Assembly (NCBI GenBank): GCA_963930775.1 | Contig: OZ005695.1 | Location: 744,001 to 808,000 of the forward strand | Direction of reading: 5' to 3' | Source: Cliona cf. orientalis | Taxonomy: Eukaryota > Porifera > Demospongiae > Clionaida > Clionaidae | DNA length: 64,000 nucleotides | Shown here: piece by piece, positions 9,825 through 24,800 of the stretch | Position numbering within the stretch: the first letter of the stretch is position 1 | Layout: every line of letters begins with the position of its first letter | Notes under the pieces: generated by a model | Told to the model about the DNA's origin: nothing | What the model saw: only the letters and a program-made list of their open reading frames with translations | The model's database searches: none | Translations under genes and position numbers: made by a program

Positions 9825-12800
9825 GTAAGCAAATGTAATGTATGATAAGCCATTGAAGCAATGCTCCTATAGTTATGATCAATATCTTGTGATATATTAT
9901 TATGTACTACGCTGGATTAAAGTTTCACCAAGCCTATACAGCTTGTACCTTTGTAGTGCAGAAATTATCTGTTCGCCTATGCAATGTGGTAAATTCGATG
10001 CAATTATCAAAATAATTATTAGCGACTAAGCCTTTTACCAATGAGAGCAGATAAAATTTTAACGTAGTCACATACTAAGAGAGCTACATGTAGTATATAA
10101 ACAAGGGACCATATCCTGTAGCAGAAAGAGATCTAAGGAGGGTGACTATACGAGCAACTGAAATAATTCTAATGAGTAATTTGCAAAAAGAGCATGAATA
10201 ATATTACCATATTATTGTTTTCCCCTCTGAGTCAATGCATAATGCATACACATTCATTGTGCTTTTTGTTCATGCGCACAACTAAGTGGCCAAATATATG
10301 AATGAGTAAAGATCATCAAAATTTTCTGAATAATGCTCATGATATTACTGTTTGGACTGAAATTTGAAGCCCTATGGAACCGAATCAGAATGTAAGATAG
10401 CTATATCAATTATAACAAAATTTAATATGGATAGTGAAATTTATACCTATTAAAGCCTCTGGTGCTTTTTTCCCGGTGACATCATCAGGACTAAACAGCC
10501 ACTATTCTTAAATTCACAAAAATTTTAATTATAACCATGCATGCAAAAATAAATCTACAGATTACGCAATGTGTGTTCTCTACATAGTCTCGTCCCCAGA
10601 CCCCACCCTCAAAAGGAGGGAAAAGGGTCTGGTGACTTCGGACAGTTTTCTTGGTTTGGCCGGCTCTAGACGTGCGTGCGCCTACACGGGTGCACTTGAA
10701 CAAAGCTCGAATCTGATTGGCCAGTAAGGCTGCGTAGGCGATTCAAATTTATATAGCGGGCAATGGCCTTGCTACGTTCCTGTGGCTAGCAAGTCATATG
10801 ATTGGGCTAAAGCTATGATCTGATTGGGACACACAAATTCCTCCGTGGGTCGTCAACTGGACCAAGCTTTTTGCCCAAAGTCACCAGACCCTTTTCCTCC
10901 TCGAGGGTGGGGTCTGGGGATGAGACTAGCTCTACAGAGCTCTAGTTTCTGTTTGTAATCATCCCTATTATTTAACAAATACTGTATTTTAGTCAGCAAA
11001 CCGGTCCTTCAGCAAGGTATCCCACAGCAGTATGATATGGCTGGCATGTGTGCTCAAACTTTGTTGGAGGTGATGTTTGACAAGCTGCAGAGTGGTGAAG
11101 TCAGTATGGCAGATTTGCAGAAGGTTGAAAAGCAAATGCAAGGCCTTCGTTTAGCTACATCTAGTAGCAAAGGTGGAAGATATTCGTACGAATCAGTAGA
11201 AACAGCTGTTCATAAGAGACTTGAGGAGTACAAAGCTGTGAAGAGGCGTAAAGAAGTTCTTAGCCACTTATGCCGTCATATATATTCTGAGGAAGTACAA
11301 GGTATGTCGTATCCTCAGGTGTAGCTTGGTGTGGGTGAGTAACTTGGGCATACATGTAATTCCCTTAAAATTTAATTTTGGTACCATATCCTGAAAACGA
11401 AACTAACAATTGAAGCTATGGGGTATGGTTCGATGAGTCTGGGAAGATCAGATTTTTTTATCACATAACTCATGAGTATGTGATACTAGCTTTCCCCTGT
11501 TATTGTATACAGGACTTAGAGTGCTACAGGCTGAACTTGGGAAGGACAGTGATAACAAGTTAATTAGTACAATGTGTGGGAGAAATGAGAATGACACCAT
11601 AGAGCTTAAATGCTTCCTCTCTGCTGCATCACTCCTGAGATTTGCTAACGAGTTTCAACTTATTAGTGGAGAGACACACTGCAGTGAAATTTTCCTTGGA
11701 TTTTGGAGAAGAACTTTGGATGAAGCTATCACAGACAATCCCCAGCTCTCCCTGAGCGATATTTATGCTTCCGTGTGGCAGCCTTCCCTTGGGCGATGTA
11801 GAAAGCTTCTTGAATCTCTCGAGGACCAAAGCATAAAGCTCTCGGATATGGATACTGACTTGAAGCCCTACTGCGATCGACTGGAAGCTCACCTGGAGCT
11901 ATTAAACAAATGTATGACCAACATTACTCGCATATCAGGAAATCTTTGCCTGATAAAGCAAGCTGTTCGAAGAATAAGAGAATACTGGAATCTCTGCCAT
12001 TATCAGAGAAGTGCTAATACATTTCTCGAACTGAAGAAGACCCTTGGGTTGACCACAGGCGATTTTCAACTCGTGGAGAAGCTATCTCAGCAGGTATAAT
12101 AATTTATTATTGAACTGAATTATCCTCTTGCTTACTCATTGATGCATATAGCTGTCTACTTCAATGAAGGATGAGACTCTAAAAGATATTGATGACAATT
12201 TCATTGAAGCTGGCAGGTCCATGGAAGCTGTTGCGAGGGAGCCAAGTAAAGTGAAGTGCTTGGAGAGTTTTATCAAATGCAAGGAAATAGTCGAGTGGCT
12301 ACAGCGGGAGACAAGAGGTTATTTGTTGTTTGCTTGCTATTCTCCTTTTGACCAAGAATATGCTTACTTTGAATGCAGATGTTCATGAAATTCAGAATTT
12401 TGTGAATGTGGCTCTAGCGACGGCAGCTGGTGGAGAGGGAGACCTGTCACATGACAGACTCTCTCACCTGAGAACAGTCGGTAGTGGGTTTGCTTCTCTG
12501 ATCTATATTTTTCCAGGAGATGCTGACTTTTTTAAGCTCAAGGAGGCTTGTAAATCGGTCTGGGATGCTCTGGATAAGAACAAGAACCTTCCAAAACTTA
12601 TTGTAATTATTTCTATTATAATGGAAATTTATATTTTGAACATTTTTTATAGGAGGATTGTAATAAAGATATCAGCTGGTACCAATCAGTGAAGGAGACA
12701 CGGGGGTCAGTGGAGGTCACATCATATGGACAAATGAGGAACATACTGAGATATGGTATCTACCAAGTCGGTGTTGCCAGTCAATCCAAGCTGCCACAGG

Positions 12801-15800
12801 ACATCCATGACATCATTTTTGTGAAGCTGAACCTCACAAAAGATGTTAACTTAAAGGTGCTTAAGACTTTCTACAACCTTGATGAGCTTCGTGACTTGGA
12901 GAGTGAGCTGGTACTCATCACGGGAAGCAAAGCTGAATACAGGACAGAAGTAGATCACTATTTAAATGTGAGCTCTCTCTCATAGTGCAGGCTTATATCA
13001 CTTGCACATTTTCTCTTTTCAGATCCTCCAATATGTGACCAGAATTGCTGAAGCTTTACTAAATCTACGAAAAGCTGGAAACGTTACGTACTCGGGTTGG
13101 AAAATGTCATTTGACTGTGCAACATACACAGATACTGGCTGGGGGTACGAGCAAGTGCAGCTTCAAGAAGAGAGCGCAGACCAGAGAATAAAACAGCTTC
13201 AAGCTTATGCCAAGATGATGGAGGACGACCTCAACTCGTGGGAGAAGAAGGTGAAGGAATCACGGAGCCGTCACTATGAGCTGAACTACTACACCACGCT
13301 GCAGCTGTTGAGACTGAGAAAGGAGCTTGGTCTTGTACACCAGAATCCTACCAAAATGGTCGATCCACAAATCCTGGCCCTCCTTGAGAGCGTTTCACCA
13401 GCAGTGACGTCAAGTAATGTGCAGGGTATCATTGGTAGTCTTCAGAGGCAGTTAATCGATCTCCAATTGCAAGCTGAAGATTCTGAGGAAAATACTCAGA
13501 TAGAACCTGTCGATATCGCTACCACAGAGGATCTCAGTGGAAGTACAAAGCTTCACACAGAATCTTGTTCATCCATGGAAATGCAACCGACTTCCAGGCT
13601 CTCTTCTGTGAAACCAAGCAACAGACCCCAACTGACTGAGAATGATTTAAATTATAACCAAAAGGAAATTTTCACGGACTTGGTGGAGTATCAGGGGTAT
13701 AATAGACTACTGGTGTTGAAGGCATTTGAACAATTATCAGCAAAATCCAACCTCTACGACATCCATGATTGGTGTGATGAAAAGGATGGCGAGTACGATT
13801 TTGAGGACGAAGAAGAAGAGGAAGAAATTGCAATCTCAAGTGACGAATATTACTCCACAGATTCAGGGTCAGATGATGAGGAGAGGGTGACACAGACTGT
13901 ATTTAATCGAAAATCATTTTCAGGTATGTATATACCTCTTAAGTGAGGCTCGCATACCCCAACATACTTCAGATGGATAATAATAGATAGTTAGTAGGTC
14001 TGTAGAGCTGTCATTCACCTTCAACCCCCAATTTTTTGCTCTACAAATTACGAAATAATCTTGCGTATTAATCACTACAGCTGCAAGTCCTGGTAGTGTG
14101 AAGCATAGAGCCTCTTCAAGCAGCGAGGTCGTCCCCAAAGTGAAGGTCATCCATCGGCCGATTATCAATGAGTCTCACCCCATGGTTCAGCAGCTGGTGG
14201 AGGAGTATGAATACGACCTGGATGCCTCCATTGAAGCAGTTCAGTTGTTTGGGTCCGTGCAGGGAGCCATGGACTACCTGGCAGGAAAGGAAGGTGACAG
14301 TGGGGATGAAGAAATGATTGCCCCTAATGCAGCGTTACTGGAACCAGCTCTTGAGGAAAGGTACTATGTGTATGAATAGTGTAATATATTTTGACAGCTA
14401 AGCTTACTCTTAAAATAGTGGGACTATAATTGTTGTTTTTGATGATCCCGAAGCCGAGAAAAGGTATTTGACTCTTGATCAGCTTGGATTTGTGCTGAAG
14501 CATCTTAGTGAACAACTACCAGGTAGCTATAGCTAAGTATTCATCACACTTCAAGATCTCATGTTACTAATCCTTTTCTATAGCATCTGTGATCGCTAGG
14601 CGAACATTTGATGATCAAGAGCTAAAATCTGGTACTCCGAATCTAATTATCATCCCTGCAAGTAAATAATCATGATTATGCTGTTAGCTATTGCACATTA
14701 CGATGAAACTATACCATTAGGTGATATTTTGAGGACGGTTCTTGCACTCTACATGGACGATGAAGACCTTCCACTGCCAACGTTGGAAGAAGTACTCATC
14801 TGTAACTCTACCACAACTGCTGAAGAGGTACTTACTGTCTGTATGATGATATTTCTGAGATGGGGGTGGGGAGGGGGGGTGTTCCATAATGGTGGCAATG
14901 ATTACAATGCCTAGGTTAATCTTTTGTGGCAAAGAGCAATTGGTGATCCTGGAAAGAAGAGGATCTTCTGCCTGGTCCATGCTGAGAAGCTTTCCTATCA
15001 GGTTTGTGATGAAGTTGTGGGGACATTGAAAGAGCTCTCTCAGGGGAAGCTAGGTAATAAAAAAAATTCTTTGAAAAAATAATATGATATTATCATCCAT
15101 ACTTTTTCTAGACTACCGTTTAGTGATTCTGTGTAGCAAGGAGGGAGAGGATAAGTCACACATAGTGTCCAAACTGCTATTGCATAAGAAATCCATTGTT
15201 CTCAATCACAGTCAAGAGACATACCAGTCATACTTAAAGAACCATTTCATCTGTGGATCTGGTGATTCACTATCCCAAGCTACACCTGATACAGCTTCTG
15301 TTGTAGACTGTGACAAGTATTCGATTTGTTATAACTATTACTATTCAGGAGGTAATATTATGTTATAACTTTCTGCTTGCAGCTCGAGTGTCAGAGTGGT
15401 GTCATCTGAACAATCTGGTATGGGTAAATCACTGTACATCCGCAGAATGGCAGAACAGCTTGAGACAGTCACTGAAGCTAAACTTGAAGATTGCCAAGTA
15501 GTCATTCCCATCCATGGCCCTGTTGTCACACCTGATGTTGTCCTAAAGTTTCTGAAAGAGCACTACCGAAAAAATAAATGTGTTATGTACCATTTTGACA
15601 TTGCTCCCAGTGTAAGAACTAGCTATGATGGCAGATAGCTATAATATTAAAGTTTAATATGAATGTTGAATTTCAGATCCTATCAGAGGTTGATACAATC
15701 CTGTTCAGTCTGCTAATCCTGCATGGACTGACTGATAGTCAAGGTTGCGTATGGCGTCGCCACTTAAGCCAGCTTTACACCATTGAAGTCACCCTCTTGA

Positions 15801-18800
15801 AGAAGGTATGTGACAAAAAATTTAGTATCAACCGATAATTACTTTCATAATAATTGTATAGAGCTCAGAGACAGATCCGGCTGCGAGAACCGTCGATTTG
15901 CTGTCCCTCCTACCAACTGTTAACTGTATCAGTCCAAAAATGGCTAAGGAAGCTTCTGCCCTTGGTAAGGGACATGAATGATCAGTATAGCAAACATTAT
16001 TGAAGTAAACTTTTCCAAATAGACCCATCCCAGATTGGTATGGACCGTGAAGAGTTTGGAAATTCCACATTTCAGAGGGTTTATCAGTATCTGAGAAGAT
16101 GTGAAGCCAATTCAAAACTAATTAACCAGTTTAAGTATGAAGGGCGAGTCGAGGGTGACACAGCTGACTGTCTGCAACACTTACTGAAGTAAGCTGTTAA
16201 TCTTCCTAATTATCTCACAACTGTAATAATGCACAATGATGCTATAGCAATTGTGGAGTTTACAATCCATCGTGGTCTGAAATTCATCATTTTGCCAAGT
16301 TTCTGGATGTGCAGCTGGAGTCCAGCGAAAAATCAGTATTTTGTGATGAACAGTTTGTTGGAGATGTCGTGCCTGCCTTCAAAGCATTTGTTGTCAAGTT
16401 GATGATAAGAATGTCACAGGTATTAAATTTCCCTTCTCCATAATATTGACGATCTATTTCTAATCTCTGCATGTTTTTTAGGATTTTGCAACTCCATCTC
16501 TGGAAGGAGAAGTAGCCAGAGGTAGTGTGGAAGATCAGTCTGTGGGAGATACAAATAATCTTCAACAATACAAAATTGAACGCCGTAGAAAGTGGGAAGA
16601 AAGGTATAATTGTGTTATTATTACTTTGTGTATAATGGACTACAGTTTTAAATAGCTACTAACATTTTTTTAGTTCTCATCCATACCTCTTATTCAATAA
16701 AGATGGATTCAGCTTTACATTCGTTGGTTTCATCATTAATCCCAACGGTGATTTGATTGACTTCAGAAAATGCGTATTGGAACCTCGAATAATGACGCCA
16801 CAGCAGTATACTGGCCTCATGACTAATGGAGTAAACTTTGATGATGATTATCACCAGTGGCAGAAGAGCACAATGATCGAAAAGATTGCCACGGTGATGG
16901 GGATAGAGTTTCCGTACGATCCTGATGAGACTTACGTCCTGACGGTCGACAATCTGATCAAGATCCTTGCCATTCAGATGAGGTTCCATTGTGGTATTCC
17001 AGTGGTGATCATGGGAGAGACTGGCTGTGGAAAGACAAGGCTCATAAGATACATGTGTGACCTGGCCAGGGAAGGCCGAGAAGCAAGAAATATGCTCATT
17101 TTAAAGGTTCTATGTCACTCTGCATGCATACATCAGGGTTGCATACAGGATTTTTTTTTTTCTGAAAGGGGGAAATCTCATGTGTATATACATATGTGTA
17201 TATGTGTCGCTGCTATGTGTATACTAGTAAATAAATCACACAATAATGCTATAATGAACAGACAATATCTTCTTGCTTATGTATGTAATTGTGCTGTTAT
17301 ATTATTATGGAATTCTGGGGGGGGGGGGGGGGGGGGGGGGGATCCCAGTGCACATTCCCCCCTCTGTATGCAACCCTGTACATGTAGTTATATTATAATA
17401 TGTCCTTACTTTAGGTTCATGGAGGAACCAAAGAGGAGGATATCATTCAATTCATAGCAGAAGCTGAGGAGGAGGCGAAGAAGAATAGAGCCTTAAACAT
17501 AGACACCGTGGTGTTCTTTGATCAAGCCAACACGACTGATGCCATTGGTCTGATCAAAGAGATACTCTGCGACAGACGGTTACATGGAAGACCAGTTTCA
17601 GATGATCTGAAGCTCATTGCTGCCTGCAACCCTTACCGGAGGTGAGTTTATTAACTGATGATATCATAATTGAATTCATCATGAAACAGGCATTCAGATG
17701 AAATGATCAAAAGATTGGAGAAGGCTGGTTTAGCATTCTATGTGAGATCCTCAGAGACACAGCAAAGACAAGGTGTTGTGTGTGTCAATTTTTTTATTCA
17801 TTTCATGTCACATCTGTATGCAGGTCGTATTCCTCTACATGAACTTGTGCACCGTGTGCTTGACCTCCCTCCCAGCATGAGACCTCTAGTATATGATTTT
17901 GGCCAACTCAAGAAGGGTACAGAGGATGAGTACATTGAGCATATTGTCGGTGACCATGTAAGTGGGATCTGAATACCAACTATGAGAGTGCTCATTTTCA
18001 CTGTTTGCTGTGATCTCACATGCAGGTGCAAAAACATTCCGCACTTTCAAAGGAGGATCCTGGCATTGTTTCAGCCATAGCCAGTGTGTTGGCTGCCTCA
18101 CAGGCCTACATGAGGAAGCGTGAAGTAATACTTAACGGTCTTAGACTATAATAATTGTTATTATGGCTGCAGTTAGTGATCAAGTATTGAATTAATGTTG
18201 TAGGACGAGTGCAGTTTTGTGAGTCTCCGTGATGTGGAGAGAGCAATGATTGTCTTTACATACTTCTGTGAGAAGATACCTGATTTCCAGAAGGAAGCTA
18301 AAGAAATACCACTAGTACAGGTATACACATGTAAAATAAAATATTGCATGCATCCACAGACACCGTTTGGTATGTATGTATGCAGGCCGCTCAGGGCGAT
18401 CCTTCTCTAAGGACCATTACTTCTGCGCTGATCCTGGCAGTCAGTGTGTGCTACCTCTCCAGACTCCAGGACAGGAAGGAGTATGAGAAACATATATCTG
18501 AACACTTTGTGTCCCCCCTTGTCTTACCTGGAAAAGAAGCACAGTTTGTACAGGAGATTTGCTGGTTAGTATAATCATGTATTTTTCATATAAGATAGCT
18601 TTGCCTCCCCAGTAAATCTTTTCAAACTGTAGCATACAAACATGCACTTGCTCTTGATTTGCTACATAATTATGACAGGTATCAGAATGTATTGCTGGAC
18701 AACATGGTGCTTGGTCCAAACATAGCCAAGAATGCAGCTCTGAGAGAAAACGTGTTCATGATGGCCATCTGCATTGAGCTGAGAATCCCTCTCTTCCTCG

Positions 18801-21800
18801 TTGGCAAGCCAGGGAGCTCCAAATCACTAGCTAAATCCATCATCCAGGACTCCATGCACGGCAAAAACTCTCGTAACGAGCTACTGAAGAAATTTAAGCA
18901 AATTCAAATGTTTTCCTGTCAGTGTAGTCAGCTAGCCACCTCTGAGAGTGTGATTGAGGTGTTCAATTCTGCTAAAAAGTTTCAAGATAGGTCAGATATC
19001 ACTCATTTGGTGTCAGTGGTCGTTCTTGATAATGTTGGTCTGGCAGAGGACTCCCCCAACCTTCCCCTCAAAACTCTCCACTCACTGCTGGAGGATGGAA
19101 CAGAGGGAGCTGGGGCCAAGGGGGAAGACGAGGCAAGTAGATTCTGTTGCTGGATGTGATGAAGGATTGAATTAGCTATTTTTTGTATTTCAGATCATCG
19201 AAAGGGAGAAAAGAGTTGCGTTCATCGGTATCTCCAACTGGGCCCTGGACCCAGCCAAGATGAACAGAGGAGTGATGGTGACCAGAGGGACTCCCGATAT
19301 CAAGGAACTGGAGTTCAGCGCTGGAGGGATCTGTGGCAAAGAGGACTATGATCGGATAGAGAACCAGCTTGAACCATACTTCAAACCACTGGCACAAGCT
19401 TATGAAGTTATTTGCTACAAGCAAAAGCGAGAATACTTTGGTCTTAGAGATTTCTACAGGTTTGCTCATCGTTTTTGTGGTGTGCAATTGCATATCAGTG
19501 TCATATACATGCTTCTATTTTGACTTGATCTGTAGCTTGATCAAGATGTTGTACTGGATGTGCAAAAAGTCCCGAAGTCGACCCCTGACCTGGCCTCAGA
19601 TGAAGCATGCCATCATGAGAAACTTTGGAGGGCTGAAATCGGATGAAGTTGACCCATTTCATGAATTTTGTAAGAGGCTGAACATGGTTGAGGAAGAACC
19701 AGACCCAGAAATATACATGGATGATCAAGAGGTAGCTATAAGCAATCAGTTTATTTATCTGTATTTATAGCCTGTTGCTATGTGGTTGCTAAGGTATGTA
19801 CAGGGTACTATTATATGTGATACAGTCCCTCCGTGTAGGGTTCACAAGACCAACACTAAGATTTCCTTTAGTTATATTTACCAAAACATGACATTTCCTA
19901 CACATGATTGTCAGAGGATAGGGCAGAATTTTCGCTAACTTAAATGAAATATGTAGAAAATTTGCCCTATCCTACATATTTCCTATCTGCATGAAATCCA
20001 TATCATCCAGTGGTTCATATCTATATGTTTATGCTATGTTCCTGAGAGCCAGAGCAAACATTCATACAGTTCTTATGGGCCAACAATATGACTATATATT
20101 ATTGAAACAATAGGCTAGAAAAATTTGTTATCAACCAAATCCCTCGCTTTGTATGCAGCCTGTACAGAAGCACTCGTCCCTCAGGCTTTGCCCTCGGGAT
20201 TTATACTTTTATACGTACTGCATACAAACCTCGGGAGTTGGTCAATAACTATACACATATGTCATGCTCTATGCTTGGATAGATATGGCCAATTGTTAGT
20301 CCTGATTGCTCAAGGCTAGGTCTGATCAAGACTAGCTTAGACACGAGAGAGACCAGCTTCCATGGGTGAGGATCTATTAAGAAAATTCAATATTAATATG
20401 CTTCAAGAGAATCACATTTTACAGAAAAAATCGTTACCTTTTGTTCCTGACTGAGAACTATGCTGCTTTGGACATCCTCAAGTACTACATCAGAGGAAAG
20501 GACCATGACCCATCTACAACTGGTGATGCCGAAGATAGCATTTTCTCACAAAAACCTTTCATTCTATTTGGCAGTAGCTTTCCCAAGGACAGAGAATATA
20601 CTCAGGTACTAATAGTTTTGCATTTTAACATAATTATGGTGAAAGCAATAGTTATTGTATTCTATTAGGTGTGTAGAAATATCAACCAGATCAAGATTTG
20701 CATGGAGACTGGACGAACAGTGATTCTACTCAATTTTGAAAACCTCTACGAGAGCTTGTACGATGTGTTGAACCAATACTATATGCACTATGGAGACAGC
20801 AGATATGTTGACCTTGGACTTCAGACACACCGAGTGAAGTGTCGAGTGCATAATGATTTCAAGTATGTCGAGCACCAAGTTGGAAACATTTGCATACTGT
20901 CATTAATTTTATCAATGGTATATAATTTCAGATTAATCCTGATCGCTGAGAGGGAGACTGTGTATGAGAAATTCCCCACACCACTGATCAACCGATTGGA
21001 GAAACATTTTATTCTGACTTCATCAATCTTAAAGGACTGGCAGCTGGAAGTATTGGCCGACTTTAAAGAGTGGATCAGCAAATTTTCAAGAATAAGGTAC
21101 TATTGTTTGTTTTTAAGGAGTTGTCTGATACTTTCACTGGCTATATCAAATACGGCACACAGAGATGACAGTGGAAAGGGAAACTTTGAGGAAGGCCATG
21201 CTTTCATTGGGTACCAGAAGGACACCCCAGCTGCTGTGGTGTTCCAGGCTTCCAAACAGCTAAAGAAGTACAGGAAAGGGCTTTCGATGAGTAGGCTGAG
21301 TGAGAGTGGCATTCTAGGTGACATACCTACGGAAGAGCTTGTAAAGGAAGCTAAAGGTTCTGATATGTGGAAAGATGCTGTAAGTAAAAAAAAAAAAACT
21401 TCAGGCATAAATAGTAATGGTATTTTTGATTTTCATATGTTTACATCCAGGTGCTGAGATTGAGCCAGTTCTTGCTGCTCCAGACAGCTTCTGATGACTC
21501 CCTTGTTCGTCTTGCGATGACAGAGCTTGCTCACCAGCAGGAGGAACTCATGAGGCTCTACTTCAACGAGCAGCACCACAAATCTGTTGCCGATTTTATA
21601 TCTTATCATATTCAAAATAGTGACGAAACCAAGGAGGGACTGCTCTTGCAGGTGATAAAATATTGACTTGTCATCAGTGCATATTATTCAGTTGGTGTGG
21701 TAAAATAATGATAAAGGTTACTACGCATGATCATATCTTGCTACGAGAAGAAGTGATAGAGCTGGTGAATGTGGGAGCTCTTGTCGACATGAAAGTGGAG

Positions 21801-24800
21801 TCGTTCCTTCTCCAAGAATTTGACACGGAGCTTGACTTTTCCAACAAAGTTGGGTAAGATGATATCATTTTTGAATATTCTGAATCACCTTTAGTAACCT
21901 TTTTTTCTTTCTTTGATAGTCCAATGTTCCAGAGAGATGAAGAGGACAAGCAAAACCGACTCTTAGTGATTCAGTGTGACTCCGGTCACTTGAATGGTGA
22001 CCTCATAGCATGCGCAAAATACCGCGTATACTATGAACGAGTTAATGCATTGAATAAGAACAAAATTCAGAACAGGGACGGCGTAACGCACATACTTTTC
22101 ATCATCAACTTGCCCCATCAAGTCTCTTCTTCCACTTTTGTCGGTTTTCAAGGCAATCTTTGGATCTCTTCTTACATCGATGACCTCCGGCCGACCTCTA
22201 GTGACACTGTTGAACCGTTGCATGCCATAGCAACAAACATTAGCGAACTGTTCATCGGTGAGTATATCCACGATATTGCACCACTCTTGGAGGGAACACT
22301 TGCAGAAGTTGCTCCATGCCTACTACAAACGTTTCAGGAGAAAGAATCATCCACAAAACCGGAAATACATCCAACTGCTCAGAAATTGGGGATGAGGCAA
22401 ACTCCAAGTGGCCAGTGTAGACGACTGTATGGCTGTATTCAGGCAGCTGCTTCAAGACTTGAAGACTCAACCAAAGATCGCTCTACGCAGAGAGTCACAC
22501 ATTTGACCAAGCTTATTCAAAGATCTCCTAAACACCTAGGTAAATAATACTTACTAAATTTTTGTATAGTATTTCAATAATTTTGATCTGCAGATCCTCA
22601 GAGTTTTCATGGCATTTTGGTGATGCATATTTATCGACTGCTCCAAGAGAGAGAATCAGATAAGCCAGATCTTGCCAACTGGGTCCTTGATGAAGCTCTG
22701 AATTCTAGTAGTCTCGAGGTTGGGGGTACATTTAGAAATGTCCTCGCCTGCAAGATTGATGAAGTTGTCATCCCAATATTTGCCGAAATCATAGCTAGCA
22801 TTGATCACAACTACAACCTCGACCATATTAATCCCAATGCTGGAGACACACCTCTAGTTCAGTTCTGGCTGGCCATGTTTAAAGATCCACAGGTTCAACA
22901 ACTTCAGTACTCCGAGATGACGCAAGGAGGAAAGGTTATTGGACTTGGAGGAAGAATGCTGGATCAAGATTTTAAGTGCAAGCTGCCTTTCTTTTGGCTC
23001 ATCAAAGATGCTGTGGATTCTCAGTGGGATTATGCCAAAAACAAAGCTGGTATTGTCATTGTATTATATTCATCGACTGAATAAATATATATGTCTGTAT
23101 GAGTTATACTAGAAATTATTCTGCATGAAATTTCCAGGTCCTGGAGCAAGTTGGCAAGTGCATCATGAGCATCTTTGCGAGTGTGTTGGTGATACTCCAG
23201 TAGGGGTAGTACTGAGGGCAGTGGATTCCGACAACTGTGAAGTATTCTACAGCTTATACCTTCATGACTTTGTGATGGGCATGCACAGATGCAAGCATAA
23301 GAGTTCAGACCTCAAAGCTATGGAAGTAAAGGTATCTATAGACTAAATAAAATTAATGATTCGGTACCTACCATGCACTATCTTTGCTCAGCTTGTCTTT
23401 GATGCATTGGATCACATTGTGCACTGTTCAGTGTTTCAACACAAATCCTCACTAACTTCAATGATTGCTGCACTGCATCTTGCCTATGGGATGAACAAGT
23501 CTCAGCTTCTTTGGTTCAATCAGCTTGTTTCCCACTCACCCAGTATTATGCTCAGCCTGGAGGGAGTACTTCCTTCAGAAGATGCTCAAGAAATGGTGTG
23601 TTATACACACGTATATATATGAGCACCATAGGATGTGACAATTTTGGTTGGTGTGGTTATAGGAGCTCCATTTGTATGCTGCTGAGAAGGTGATAGAGAA
23701 ACTGGAGCCACCTCTTCAGAAAGACAACCCCAACGCCAACCTGGCCCAGTGGCTTAACCACGTTAGGCTCTCTCAGAATACCATCGATTTAGTCCTGAGT
23801 TTAAGATCCCAAAATAAACGTGTTATTAAAGCAAGGTATGATCATATGTAAATAGTATACATACTGTTTGAGATGTTAATTCTGTACCTTTTAGACAAAA
23901 CTGGAGTAGACTGCGTGCAATTCAGCTCTTTGTAGAGCAGGTGATGCTAAAACACCCAGAAATAGCAAGTTTGAAACTCATGGCAAGACGACTGTGTAGG
24001 GTGAGTACAAACCTCATGGCCCATGAACTAGCTAAGCTACACGTAATAATTATTTTCTTTCATGATCAGCGCTGGGAGGATAGCTGTGATTTCCTGAAGT
24101 TCAGCACAGTAAATGGTGTGCAGCTGCAGTTGAACTCCATGGAGAAAATGTTGAAGAAAGAGAAAGGGTGTGATGAAAAGAAGAGGAGAGAAGTCAAACG
24201 AAGTTGCCGTGGGTTCTTCATGGAGATTATATCCAACTTGTGTTTCAAGGGCCAAGCAGCTCCTGAGCCAGATCTCGTGAAGATGCTACTGGACATCGTC
24301 TTCATGGAGAAGGGTAAACTACACACACAAGAGCTCACACCTTACAAAGATGATAAGTCAGCGGGGGACAAAATCCCAACTGTGCGATCATTCTTGCTTC
24401 AACTCCTTCTAGAGCACAGGTATATAATTATCACAAAATTATTTCTTTCGTGGATTTAATAATGATATTACTCTTTTAGTATATGCCAAGTGGAAGTTCA
24501 CCTGAGAGACTACTTGGATAGATCTTATCGTCTGCTTGTGGAAAATGAAGCTGAAGTTGCTGACCAAAACCTCTACCTATTGATCATTCAGTGCTTTGAG
24601 GTGTGTGTGTGTGTGTGAGTGCATGCATGTGATGTTATGTGCAAGTGACAACCAAACTGCTCTCAAGTATCATTCACTCACTATAGGATGCACTGTATAT
24701 GAAGTTGTCCACCCAGGATTTAGTTAGCATTGTTCAAGAAGTCACTGAAATCCTAAATAAAGGCTATTGTGGTCTTCAAGAGCATCGACATGGCACGCCA

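Noticed and set aside
9838-10029. Plus-strand 63-codon ORF after the CARD exon
   Set aside because: AT-rich intron sequence with aromatic-rich translation and no splice support.
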